Shown here piece after piece: positions 39,250 to 49,600 of a stretch of 64,000 nt of DNA. Each line of letters begins with the position of its first letter. Position 1 is the stretch's first letter. Origin of the DNA: Erythrocercus mccallii (lineage: Eukaryota > Chordata > Aves > Passeriformes > Dicruridae); assembly GCA_013397435.1 (NCBI GenBank), contig VZRG01000435.1, positions 294,950 to 358,949 on the forward strand. The letters are read 5' to 3'. The notes beneath the pieces are model-generated. The model was given only the letters and a program-made list of their open reading frames with translations. It ran no database searches and had not been told where the DNA came from. The position numbers and the translations under genes were made by a program.

Positions 39250-39268
39250 ACTACAGCGCCCGCCATGC
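39250..39268 (+). promoter_or_regulatory. ACTACA...CCC...ATGC element (ZNF143-like), plus orientation
   Basis: ACTACAGCGCCCGCCATGC matches 14 of 19 positions of the extended ACTACAATTCCCAGCATGC motif, keeping ACTACA, CCC and the terminal ATGC. It is 52 bp from the similar minus-strand element and points toward FBXO15. Motif-level evidence only. Confidence 0.35.
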
Positions 39269-39464
39269 CCAGCGCCGCCACAGCCACGGCTACAGCTACA
39301 GCCCGCCCTCCGCGGGCCGGGACCCACGGCTTGTTTCAGGGGGTGCGGCGCGGGGGCTTCTCGCGGTCACCCTTTTAAAGCTGTGTTTGCGTACATGTTT
39401 TTTCTTGGCCTTGCACACATATATGTGTAAAGCGATGCAGTTGACGTTTGCACGGATGGAGACG

Positions 39465-40237
39465 GCTAGAGGGATCTGGACAGGCATAATCGATGTGCCG
39501 AGATCGGCGGCAGAAGGTTCAATAAAGCCAAGTGTCGGGTCCTGCCCACAACAACCCCAGGCAGCGCTGGAGGCAGAATGTCTGGAAAGCTGCTGGTGGA
39601 AAAGGACCTGGGGGTGCTGATCGACAGCGGCTGAACATGAGACAGCGTGTGCCCAGGTGGCCAATGGTGACCTGGCCTGTATCAAAACCAGTGTTGTGAG
39701 CAGGACTAGGGAGGTGATTGTCCCACTGTATTTGGCACTGTTGAGGCCACACCTTGAGCACTGTTTCAATTTTGACGCCCTCGATTTAAGGCCATTGAGC
39801 TGCTGGAGTGTGTCCAGAGAAGGGCAATGGAGCTGATGTGGGGTCTGGAGCACAAGTCTGATGAGTGGCTCAGGGAGCAGGGGGTGTTTAGCCTGGAGAA
39901 AACGAGGCTCAAGGGGGACTTTTATCACTCTACGAATGCCTGAAAGGAGGTTGTGGCCAGGTGAGAGTTGGCCTATTCTCCAACAAGAGGAAAAGGCCTC
40001 AAGTTGTACCAGGGGACGTTTAGGTTGGATATTAGCAAGAATTTCTTCACAGAAAAAGCGATGAGACATTGGAATGGGCCGCTCGGGGAGATGGTGGAGC
40101 CACCGTCTCTGGAGGTGTTTAAGGAAAGACTGGAATTGGCACTTAGTGCGGTGGTCTAATTGACATGGTGGTGTTTAGTCGTAGGTTGTAAAGTAATCTC
40201 AGAGGTATTTTCCAGCCTAATAAATTCTGTGATTCTG
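39465..40237 (+). mobile_element. CR1 LINE, 3' end of ORF2 plus 3' UTR, inserted in the shared promoter
   Basis: About 770 bp read as avian CR1 on the plus strand: 'GGTTCAATAAAGCCAAGTG.CGGGTCCTGC', 'GAAAAGGACCTGGGGGTGCT', 'GGAGGTGATTGTCCCACT', 'AGAGAAGGGCAATGGAGCTGA', 'TTTAGCCTGGAGAA', 'AGGTTGGATATTAGCAAGAATTTCTTCAC', 'TGGAGGTGTTTAAGG', then the terminal ATTCTGTGATTCTG. The reverse-transcriptase tail is broken by several stops and frameshifts, so it is dead. It is 5'-truncated as most CR1 copies are. It lies between the two CpG-rich halves of the TIMM21/FBXO15 promoter region. Confidence 0.9.
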
Positions 40238-40600
40238 AGGCCCGAGAGCTCCGAGCTCGCTGCGGGGCGGAGAGCCGCGGGCACGCTCAGCAGCACCAGC
40301 ACTGCCCTGCCCCGGGCCGTTAACGCCTCCCGAGCGCCCCACGCGGGCCTGCGCCCGCCCCGCCTGCCCCGAGCCAGCGCTGCGGGCACCGCCTCCCTCG
40401 GGCTGGCGCTGTCCCAGCCCGCCCCAGGGCGTACCACGGGCGGTGGCAGCGCTTGTTCCTTCCCTGCCCTCCCTGCCGGCGGTGCGAGGTCGCCGCTACC
40501 CGGCGCCGGAGGGGCCATGGCGACGGGCCGTGGCAGGTAACCATGGGCGCGCTGACGGGGCTCTACCGGCCCGGGGCTGCCTGCTCGGCCTTCTTCACCT
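40238..40600. promoter_or_regulatory. CpG island, FBXO15 side of the bidirectional promoter
   Basis: CpG-dense, GC-rich sequence resumes at once after the CR1 tail and covers FBXO15 exon 1. Together with 38,640-39,360 it looks like one ancestral island interrupted by the LINE. No TATA box seen. Confidence 0.7.
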
Positions 40601-43600
40601 TTTCCGGGGAGGGTGGTTTTGTTGTTTTGCCTCAGCTCCCATTTCTCCTCTGGGAAACTTATTTCACGTGTTCCACGGCTCTGGTTTCTAGCTGTCGACT
40701 CCTCACGGCAAGGGCTGTGGCCATGGAGCTCTCCTCTCCCTGGCCCTACGGGCACCTTGCAGTGGGAAATCGCTGGTGTTGCCAGGTGCAACAGGAGCCT
40801 GGGGTTAACACTCTTTATTCTGCCTGGGAAGGGGGGCCTAAGTTTCGATACGTCCTTCAGCTTGGAGAAGGTGCTATAATGAGTACCACAAAGTTAGTTT
40901 AATGGCTACTTTACGTGTGTTCAGGGTGGTTAGGCCTTTGTGATAAATAGGAGAAAGATGTGATTACTTTAATTCTTACAGTACAGGTTCAGCTTTCAAA
41001 ATTTTAAAGCATCAGTCTTAGAGGCAAAGTTGAGAAAGCAAATTTTTCTTCTAATCCATTTGTACAACCTTGGGTTTCATAGCAGTTTCATTTCCCCTGC
41101 TTTTTTTTTTCTTTTTTTTTTTAACCTGCAAATGGATTGGGATAATATCCACTTTTTAAAAATTAAATTGAAATTGTTAGCTGAGGAAAAAAACCCAACC
41201 ATGTCAAAACATTATTTTCATTTTTCTTTATCCCCAGATATGCTTAAAGAAGTGGAGAGACAGTTTTTTTCAATACTTAAAACTTTGTGTACATTATTTG
41301 AAATGTTACTTCAAAGACAATTGTTTGCGGATCATCAAAAAACCGAGGCATATTGCAAGTGTTAGAGGGTGTGAAAGTGAAAATCCTGGTACAGAACTGA
41401 GCGCCACAGGTTGAAAGCTAAAGAAAAAGGAATTGAAGTTGTGCCTCTTAAGTAAGATCATCTCAGTTTTTCTAGAAGTCTCTAAAGAGGGAGTGTAACA
41501 GCTGTCATTGACTTCCATTTTAGGCTTATCTGCCCAAGCTGTGTCAATGCAATGTAAAAGTATTTTGTTAATGCTAATTTAAAATTTTAGCACACACAGT
41601 ACTTGAAAAGTAATTTATGGATTGGGTTTGATGTTTGTTTGTTCACACCTTGAGAATATTTTTGTTTTGGAAAATGTGAAAGTTCAGCAGGTTTTTTTTT
41701 TAATTGAAGCTTACAAAACCAATAGCTATTACATTAAAGCTTTCAAAGCATGTGTGGGCAAAATGTTTCCTCAGATATTTCTCCCTGGAGTGAAGAAGGG
41801 GGGTTGGTGGTTAAAATGAGCAAGAAGGACTGAACACAGGTTGTGTGGGTATGCTTGTCCAAAGTAGTGTGCTTAAAAATCCAGAATCCAACTTCTTATC
41901 TGAATTATTTCTATGCCTGGAGTCTGTGAAGTTGTGTCCCTATAGAGTATGGTCAAACTCTCTGCTTTCAGCATGGATTCAGGGCAGAATAGCCTGGGAT
42001 GTGCTGCCCTGGAACATACTGAAGTGATAGCTCTGCTGCCGTTGAACATAACTTGTGTCTCTAAATCCCTTTAACAGCAGTTTGTTAGTGCCTCATCATC
42101 TCAGTGTTTTTGATAATGATACATAAGTAAAACCCTTGTTTGACCTCCAGGTTGTATTTATTATGTCTACTTTTTTGTAGTTGTTCATTTAGTTGGTCTA
42201 TCCGTGGTTAGCAGCCAAGCTGAAATGTGCATGTCTTTTTATTAAGCTTATAACAATTCTCAATAAAATGTCTTGGGTTTTTTTCTGGTTTTTTTTTTTT
42301 TTTTGTTACCTAATACATTTGACAATGTAGACCAGAGTTGTTAATTTCTTTGGATTTTATTTTTCTTTGAGCATAAATCAATCTTAAATCAAGAACTTAT
42401 TAAATGTATATGGTACTCATATACTTCAAAATTAGCTGTTTTCCCCCCATATGGATTGGTTGCCTAGAAACTCAGAGCTGGTTTGAGCACGTGTTGGAAA
42501 TCTGCTGGCAATTTAAAATATCAGTAATGCAGTGAATGGGGAGCTCTGCCTGCTTGGTGACATCAGTGGGTATGAAGTGTAAGGATTTGGTTTAAGATTG
42601 AAACTCTCCACATTTCTCTGTGGATTAATGATAGGATTAGTTTGCAATTACAGCTTACCAAGTCCTTCCTAGCAGAAAACTTGGAAAAATGTGTGAGTGG
42701 TTGGATTGTAAGAATTTGTGTTAGAAATATGCAAAGCTCCTTTATTTTCTATCCAAATTGTGATGTGGGAATGTTGCCAAAGCAGGTTCTTTCACCATGG
42801 TGTGCAAGAGACCAATCCAGACACATAGTTGATGTATTCGATATATTAACAGTTCTGCACAGAAGGGGGTGCTGAGTGGCAAATCCACAAATCCAGCACA
42901 CCAACTATCAAAACTATACTATTTCATACATTTTAGCAAAGGAAGGAGTTCTCATTGGCTACGAGTTACATAACTCTCTTGTTAATTTTCTATCTTCTGT
43001 TGGTTAACGATTCCCTTGCTTCTCATGCTAATTAGTTTGCATGCTCAGTCTTTCTCTTTTTTGAGTCAGTGATGGCAATCTCACACTTCTGGAAGCTGTA
43101 CCTGATTTCAGCACAATTTCTGAGTTGGCTTTAATAGTTTCTTCCTTATCTTGGGAGTTGTTCCAGGTATTCCTCTGGCCAGTAAATTCTGCATTCTTTG
43201 TGTCCACTATCAGTGGCCATCCTTCTTCCCAAGCTTTGTTAACCTCTCCCTAGGTCTTAATTCTTCAAAACATGTCAAGCCCTAAACCTTAACAAAGCAA
43301 TTCTACCAACAAATAATTTGTCTGTCTAACACCTGGACATCCCTTAGAGCTTGTTAGCTGCTCTCTGTTTCATGGATTAAATCTCCTTTCTTGCTGTTTA
43401 TGCTTTAAAGTATACAAATTCTTTTGGAACCTCAGCAGTTTCTGAGGAAGTTTCAAGGTATTGTTTTTATTGTTTCTGGTATCTTTTAATAGCTTAGCAA
43501 AGTTGGGTGGCTCAAAAATATCTCTGGAGGAATGTTGTGAAACAGAAGAATAATCAATGAGTTTGACTTGCTGCAGGGGCCTCAGTGGAGCTTGGTTGTA

Positions 43601-46600
43601 GTTGCTACAGTGGTGCAGCTCTCTAAGGGTAATAAAACTCTACTGGATTCAAACTGATTTGGAGGAGCAACACTATTCCCTTTGCCTGCTGTGAAAGATC
43701 AATCACAGAGTTGACATCTGTGAGTTTAAATCTGAATCTTCCTGATGTCAGGTATTTTAACTTGGGTGTAATTGTTCCAGTCATAATGATTGCCATGTGT
43801 TGTATTCCCTGCATCCTGTCTTGATTGAAATGTTGTGTCTAGGTGTGCACAATATGTGTATTTCTTAATTTTGTGAATATGTGACTCTTAACAGCATTTC
43901 CTTCTTACAAGTAGGTTAAGGACCTTTGCTGCCAGGCCTGGGGAATGCTCTGAAACTGTAAATGCTGGAATTAAAAGTTTGTATTTGACACCTGCCATAA
44001 AACCGAAACCAACTGTGTGCTTTGAGAGGTATGTCTTTATGTTAGGAGTAAGAGTAGAAGACCCCCTGTAAGCTGTCTTTTGACTGCTTGCAGTAATTAT
44101 ATTAATATCTTGGAGATTTCTATGTCAAATACTTTGAACTGAAAAGATTTGCTTTCCTGGCCTACTTTGGGATCCTGCGTTCACCTTCTAATGTTTTTTG
44201 GCATGTTCTCCTTTGTGTTCTTTTCTAAGTTCATTGGGATTATGTGGGTTTTTCAAGCCGTGTGAAGCCTTCAGCACCTCCTTTGGAAGTCATGGGCAGT
44301 GTTGTTGTTCCTTGAAAATAAAAATTGTTGTTTTATTACTTCAATGAAAGCCAAATGGGAATTAAAATTCATATGTTTCTCTTGGTTATTGGTTGTCATC
44401 AAGTGTATCTTAGTGTATAGAGAGGCTGAGAATGGGGGATTGGGATGAGGGGGAAGGAATTAGTGGCTGCTGCATATTTACTGCAAGGTAAATGTTTCTC
44501 TTCCTGTTTGACAGTGAAAGGGCACTTTCAATATAATTGTGAGTTGTTTTCTTTTTGAAAATTTACGTTTTTACAAAAAAAATTTCTAAGAATCTTATCT
44601 GAAACAGTAACTAGTTTTCCTTGTTTTATACATTTGATAGCTTCCTGTGTAGTGATTTCTCTGTTTTGCATTGGCCAGTTCAGTACCTCTATGCTGTCAG
44701 GCTGGTGTAATGGTGAGAGAAAAAAGAAAAAAAAAATCAGCCTCCTTCAAAGGAGAAGGAATATGGCTGTAAAAACTCCTATTGAAAATTCTGGATCGAG
44801 TATATTATTCTAGCTAATTTGCAGCTTTTTAAAGCATCATTTCTAAATTGTCTCTGGAATGAGTGCACTAACTGCTTTGGGCTTACAGTTTATGAGTTAT
44901 TTCACATAATAACAGTGCAAGTTTTGGCATGTTGCTTCTATGTCAATGCAACTAAGATTCTGAGTTTAATACAAACATTGAGGTATTGGCATTATCATGC
45001 TACCCTTTAAAGCTCTCTGCTTCTGAAATGGTGTTATAAATCAACAAGTGTTGCAAATAACCCAGTAGTAAAAGGACAAGAGGCACAGCTGGGATGTTGA
45101 CTTTCACAGCACCTTTTATTTTCAGCAGTGATTTTGATGTGACCATACTCAATGCTCAAGAAAGTTAGAGTATGAAATGCATGTATTTTAAATTCTGCAG
45201 TTATGAACTACTGCTTGAATGGTATGAGGTTCCTGTCTGTTAATGCAAAATCACGTTGACTCATCTCCAGGGTATGTTCTGCTTGCTGTGCTTAGACTGG
45301 CACCTGCATTTCAGGCAGCTTTCCAGGTGCAGAGGCATTGGCATTTTCAAAGTATCACTTGGCTCTTACTTTGAAATTCACATCTTTCTGTTGACATAAA
45401 TGAAAACTGCACAAGACCCCTGAGCATGTACAGTTCGAAGATTATGATGAGCATGGTCTTGCTGATAGACTGGGACATTTCTGTCCTGGTGCATTCTGAG
45501 ACCTGACACCACAGTCAAAAGGGAGAGTGAATATATCTGCAGTTTTGCAAATGCTGGTGGTTATGGAATAAATGTTAAAATCATGGTACGAGCAGTAAGA
45601 AACTGAAGCTAAATGAAGTAGTTTCATGTCAAACATAGTTAAAGTTAACAAAGTTTAATGAAAGTGCAAACCCATAACTTCTCCTGTAATTGTGTTGTGC
45701 CACTTGAATAAGTTGTGATGAATTATTTTAGGCAAATGCCACATACCAGAGAGTGAAATTAGAGCCCAAACTCCACAGTTTAACTCTTCAGGTGATTTTT
45801 GATTCCTCTTCAGGTGATTTTTGATTCCTCTTCAGGAATCTTTTCATGAATCTTTTGATTCATGTGTTTACGACCTGCTGGTTTCCAACTCTTCTGTTTT
45901 CGTCTGGTTTGAAATTAACATACTCTGCCATTGTAATTTCTGGAGTTTTCAGGCAAGTCTAACAGTATTCCTCTTTCTCTTCTTTTCTAGCATGCCATCA
46001 GAAATGCTGCTGAAGATATTTTCCTATTTGGATGCTGTGTCCCTATTGTCTCTTGGTTGTGTGAATAAACGCTTCTGTGAGCTGGCCAATGACAAGTAAG
46101 GAAGAGGGAAGGTCTCAGATGTGCCACAGTTGTGTTTACTTGAATTATGAGTCTTTCTAATTTAGTTTCTCTGATGCCAGAGCACTGGTGCATGCACCTA
46201 TGGGCAGTTACTCTGTTGAAGTTGCCCTGCAGAGTCCACAGTATGTGTTGCATGGAGTTCTAGCTGTGCAGGGCCTGTTACGATTTATGAGGCAAAACTA
46301 AATCCAGTGCTTTGCAATGTTGCTGTTAGCACTTTTTTTGTTTTAAAATTTGCATATATTTGTTTATATTCACATGGACCTGCACAAACTTTTTGTTTCA
46401 GGTGATCCTTAATGGTGTGTCGCCAGTAGCTTTGTGGAATTGACACAGCTTTCACAATTTTGAAGTTCTCCTTACTTAATTCTTCCATCAGATTTTTGCA
46501 GAGGGATTGATTCAATCAAATGATCCACTAGTGATTTTTATCTGTTGCTCTGTTTGTCAAATTTTGGTGATTTCTAGATGAGAACAAAAGAGACAAAGAT

Positions 46601-49600
46601 AAATACCGACATATTTTTTTATAAGGATTGCTTATACAGAGTTCATAAATTGCTCCTACCAATATCGTGATAATTTTGTGAAAGGGTAAAGAGGAGAGAC
46701 TCAGGTTGGTATGTGATAACTAGGATCTGGACATCCTTTTCGTTCTGGGATTCTACTGCATTAGTGTTTGAATGAGAAAATGTCTTCCTCCATAGGAAGT
46801 TCTGTACCTGGTATGAATCTATTTCTCCCTTATTTACTAAAACTTGTATGGTGAATTAATTGGTTTACCTTGGCATTGATACCTTTAAAACTGATGAATT
46901 TAAAGGGAATATCTGTAATCCAGATTTAGGTTTGGAGTCAGCAGGCAACGGTAGATAAAAATTGCATAGTTGACACAAATTGCCAGTCTTGGTACATGTT
47001 TTCTACTTCGGGGGGGTAAAGCAGGATAAAATCACCATTGCTGCCCAGGGGAAGATGACTCATCTGTCTCCATCTCGTCTATGTCTGTTTCCATTTTCTA
47101 ATCTCAACAGAGGTTAGTGTATGTGCACAAATGGGCCTTGGGAAGAGTTACTTTCCCTTATCTAGAAGCCTGACTGGTTCAGTGGGACCAGGTTGTTTCT
47201 TTCTGATGGATTTTCATGGATCTTCTCAAGACCCTGAATCTTGCAGTGAATGAACAGAAGTTTTAGTTGAAGTCTCTGCATATTTCTGTGACAAATCTGA
47301 CCTTGGACAAATCTGACAAATCAAATCTTGGTTTTTAGACTGAGTATCTTTTTTAGGATATTTCTGCTGTCCTGAATGTACAGGGTGCTGTCATTGAGGC
47401 AACAGGACCATCAGTCTTTCATTGTGATATGTCTGTGCTGCCTAATGCAGTGATTTGTCTTTGGGCTGTTCATATAATGTGTGTGCTTGAAATGTTGTTG
47501 GCACTGATGTCTCCAGTAAAGCTGTTGAAGACAAGGAAATGTTTATGACTCCCCCCTTTCTGCACCCTCCTTGCCCCAGCATGGGGTATTCCAGTCTTCC
47601 TGTCATGCAGTGTGGGAAGTTCACAGATGTGGTCTGCCTGTGAAAGTCTGAGGATTCTGATCACCAGCAGAACATGCTTGTGTGAGAAGAAGTGAGAGCA
47701 CGGGGAACGTCTTTGCCGCTGTGGTCAAGTGATGACTGATGATGATGTGTCTGATTCTGGCATCTGAGTTAGCAGTAGAAGGTTTGTTTGGCTTGTTGTA
47801 ATAATGTCCAGTAAGAACCTTGAGGTAAGTATTAACAATTTGAGGCAAGAAGGGCATGTATTCTGCTGTGAAAGAGGCAAACTTGTGCTTCCTTGTTGGA
47901 TGCCTTTTTGATTTATCTGCCCTGACTTCTTCAGAAGTTGAGGATGAAGGGGAAGTGTACCTTCCTGAACACCTGTGATTCTAAGCCTTCCTTCATCATC
48001 TTCTCTGTCTCCCTGCCCTAGCTGAATTTTTGGTTTTTTTGAACTAATTTCTTTGCTTGCACAACACTGTTTTGGGAAAGGAAGATGCAATATGTTAGTG
48101 AGATGAGGATGAGAATGGTAGGTATTTATCATTAGTCTTATCTTCAGTCAACTAAATTGCATGAGTCTGCAACTTCAAAATGCAGGAAATGCCTACTACT
48201 AAGCCCTGTCTTTTCAGCATCATACAGTAAGATACAGAGTATCTCCCTCCATCAAAGGATGTCTTTTTTAGGAAGGGGTTTCTAGTTAACAAGAGAATTT
48301 TATAGGAGGACTTCTTAGGTTGGTGAAGACCAGTTGGATGATACACAGCTCACATTCCCCTGGTGATGTTACGTTAAGGACATCTGTCCTTTTTTTCATC
48401 ACTGGACAATTCTAAACTGCTTTGGAGTTAAAAAAGAATGTCCTTCCTCCATCAGAAATGTTTTATACTATCTGGTAACTTGGCTGCCTTTTATGGTCTT
48501 AAAATGGAAGTATCTTAAAACTTTGTTTCAGTTATGGAATTGTTCTTTATGTTACTCTTCCCACCCTGCTTTTGGTGAAAGGAAGGTTGAAAACTGATGT
48601 TGACTGTGAACCCTCCTTTACCAGTCATGGTTGCTTATTGGTCTGTGGGTTTTAGACTCTTTTGTCTTAAAAAATGGCAGTGGGGAATTCTGTATATATC
48701 TGCAGAGCAGCAGGCTGGAAGGCTTTTGCAAAATTCCTGGGTATGTTTGCATCAATAACCAGATCCTGGCTCTCAGCATGTGGGGACTTATTCTCGGCAG
48801 CTAATGAATAGAAAATGGTTTTGATGGGTAGGAGGCAGTGTGGGATGGATCTAGTCTTTGAATGCTTTAAGGAGAGGGGAAGATGCCATACAATACATGC
48901 TAGCGTAAGTTTGCCTGAGGATAAGTGAGAACTGGTAAAGGTTATCTTGCTGATAGATGGTAGAAGATGTCTCTTAAGGATTTGTTGCCCTCGCTGTTAA
49001 TTTTCTTAAGTGCAGTTATGTACACTGTGTCTAGCATTTCTAAATTAGAAAACTTATTGGCAGCCTGTATTCACAGGTGATTGTTTGAATTCCTGTAGGT
49101 TCTTGTACTCAATGTTCTGTGAATTGTCCTAGAGATAGTGGGGTGTGGGGGGCTGAAATGTGACCTCATAGTTTTCCTGGCATGAAAGAGATGAACCCAC
49201 CATTACAGTCACATACTTCCTTGACTTCAGCAAGTCATGTCTTCTCTGGGCTTTTCCAAAGAGAGTGCAGAAGGGATTGAAATTACATTGGTACCACCAA
49301 ATAAAGGTGATTCTAATTGTCCTCCTCCGCCTCACTTCCAGCTGGATCTGAGAAACTTGAAGTGTATGGGTTATCTTTGTTGAGTAGGAGGTATTAAACC
49401 ACTTTTTCCACTAGTTGATTTTCTATGAAGAGGATGCATCATTGTTTTGGGATGGAATTTTCAAAATTTTCTGCTCAACCTTTATCAGTTTTCACTTACT
49501 TTGCTGACTATGACTATGCTGTCACAGAGCTTCATCCTGGGTCCCATATTTTCAGGAAGACAGACAAGAGTGTTTTTTGCTAACACTATGTTCAGTGTTC

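Larger units (their letters stand above)
38640..39360. promoter_or_regulatory. CpG island, TIMM21 side of the bidirectional promoter
   Basis: Dense CpG and high GC over TIMM21 exon 1 and about 400 bp upstream, against an AT-rich genome background. TIMM21 and FBXO15 point away from each other from this region, so it is probably a shared promoter. No TATA box is seen, as usual for such promoters. Several long open frames on both strands here follow from GC richness only. Confidence 0.75.
40537..45990 (+). other. FBXO15 intron 1
   Basis: 5.45 kb between the tiny first coding exon and the F-box exon. It holds a probable LTR at about 42,650-43,332 and a 22-bp tandem duplication at 45,789-45,832, both listed separately. 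I found no additional exon homologous to the extra N-terminal segment of the human protein, although a short alternative exon could be missed. Confidence 0.7.

Noticed and set aside
38721..39620. Long plus-strand open frames (163 and 299 codons) in the promoter region, and matching minus-strand frames
   Set aside because: They lie in CpG-island sequence where stop codons are rare, overlap TIMM21 exon 1 antisense, and run into CR1 sequence. Composition is Pro/Ala/Arg-rich with no domain.
39296..40069. 257-codon minus-strand open frame
   Set aside because: It is the antisense of the CR1 LINE and part of the CpG island.
40156..40791. 211-codon minus-strand and 126/149-codon plus-strand frames around FBXO15 exon 1
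   Set aside because: GC-driven open frames overlapping the real first exon; no homology recognised.
47725..48132. 135-codon antisense frame in FBXO15 intron 2
   Set aside because: Thr/Leu/Ser/Gln-rich low-information sequence with no homologue I recognise and no splice partners.
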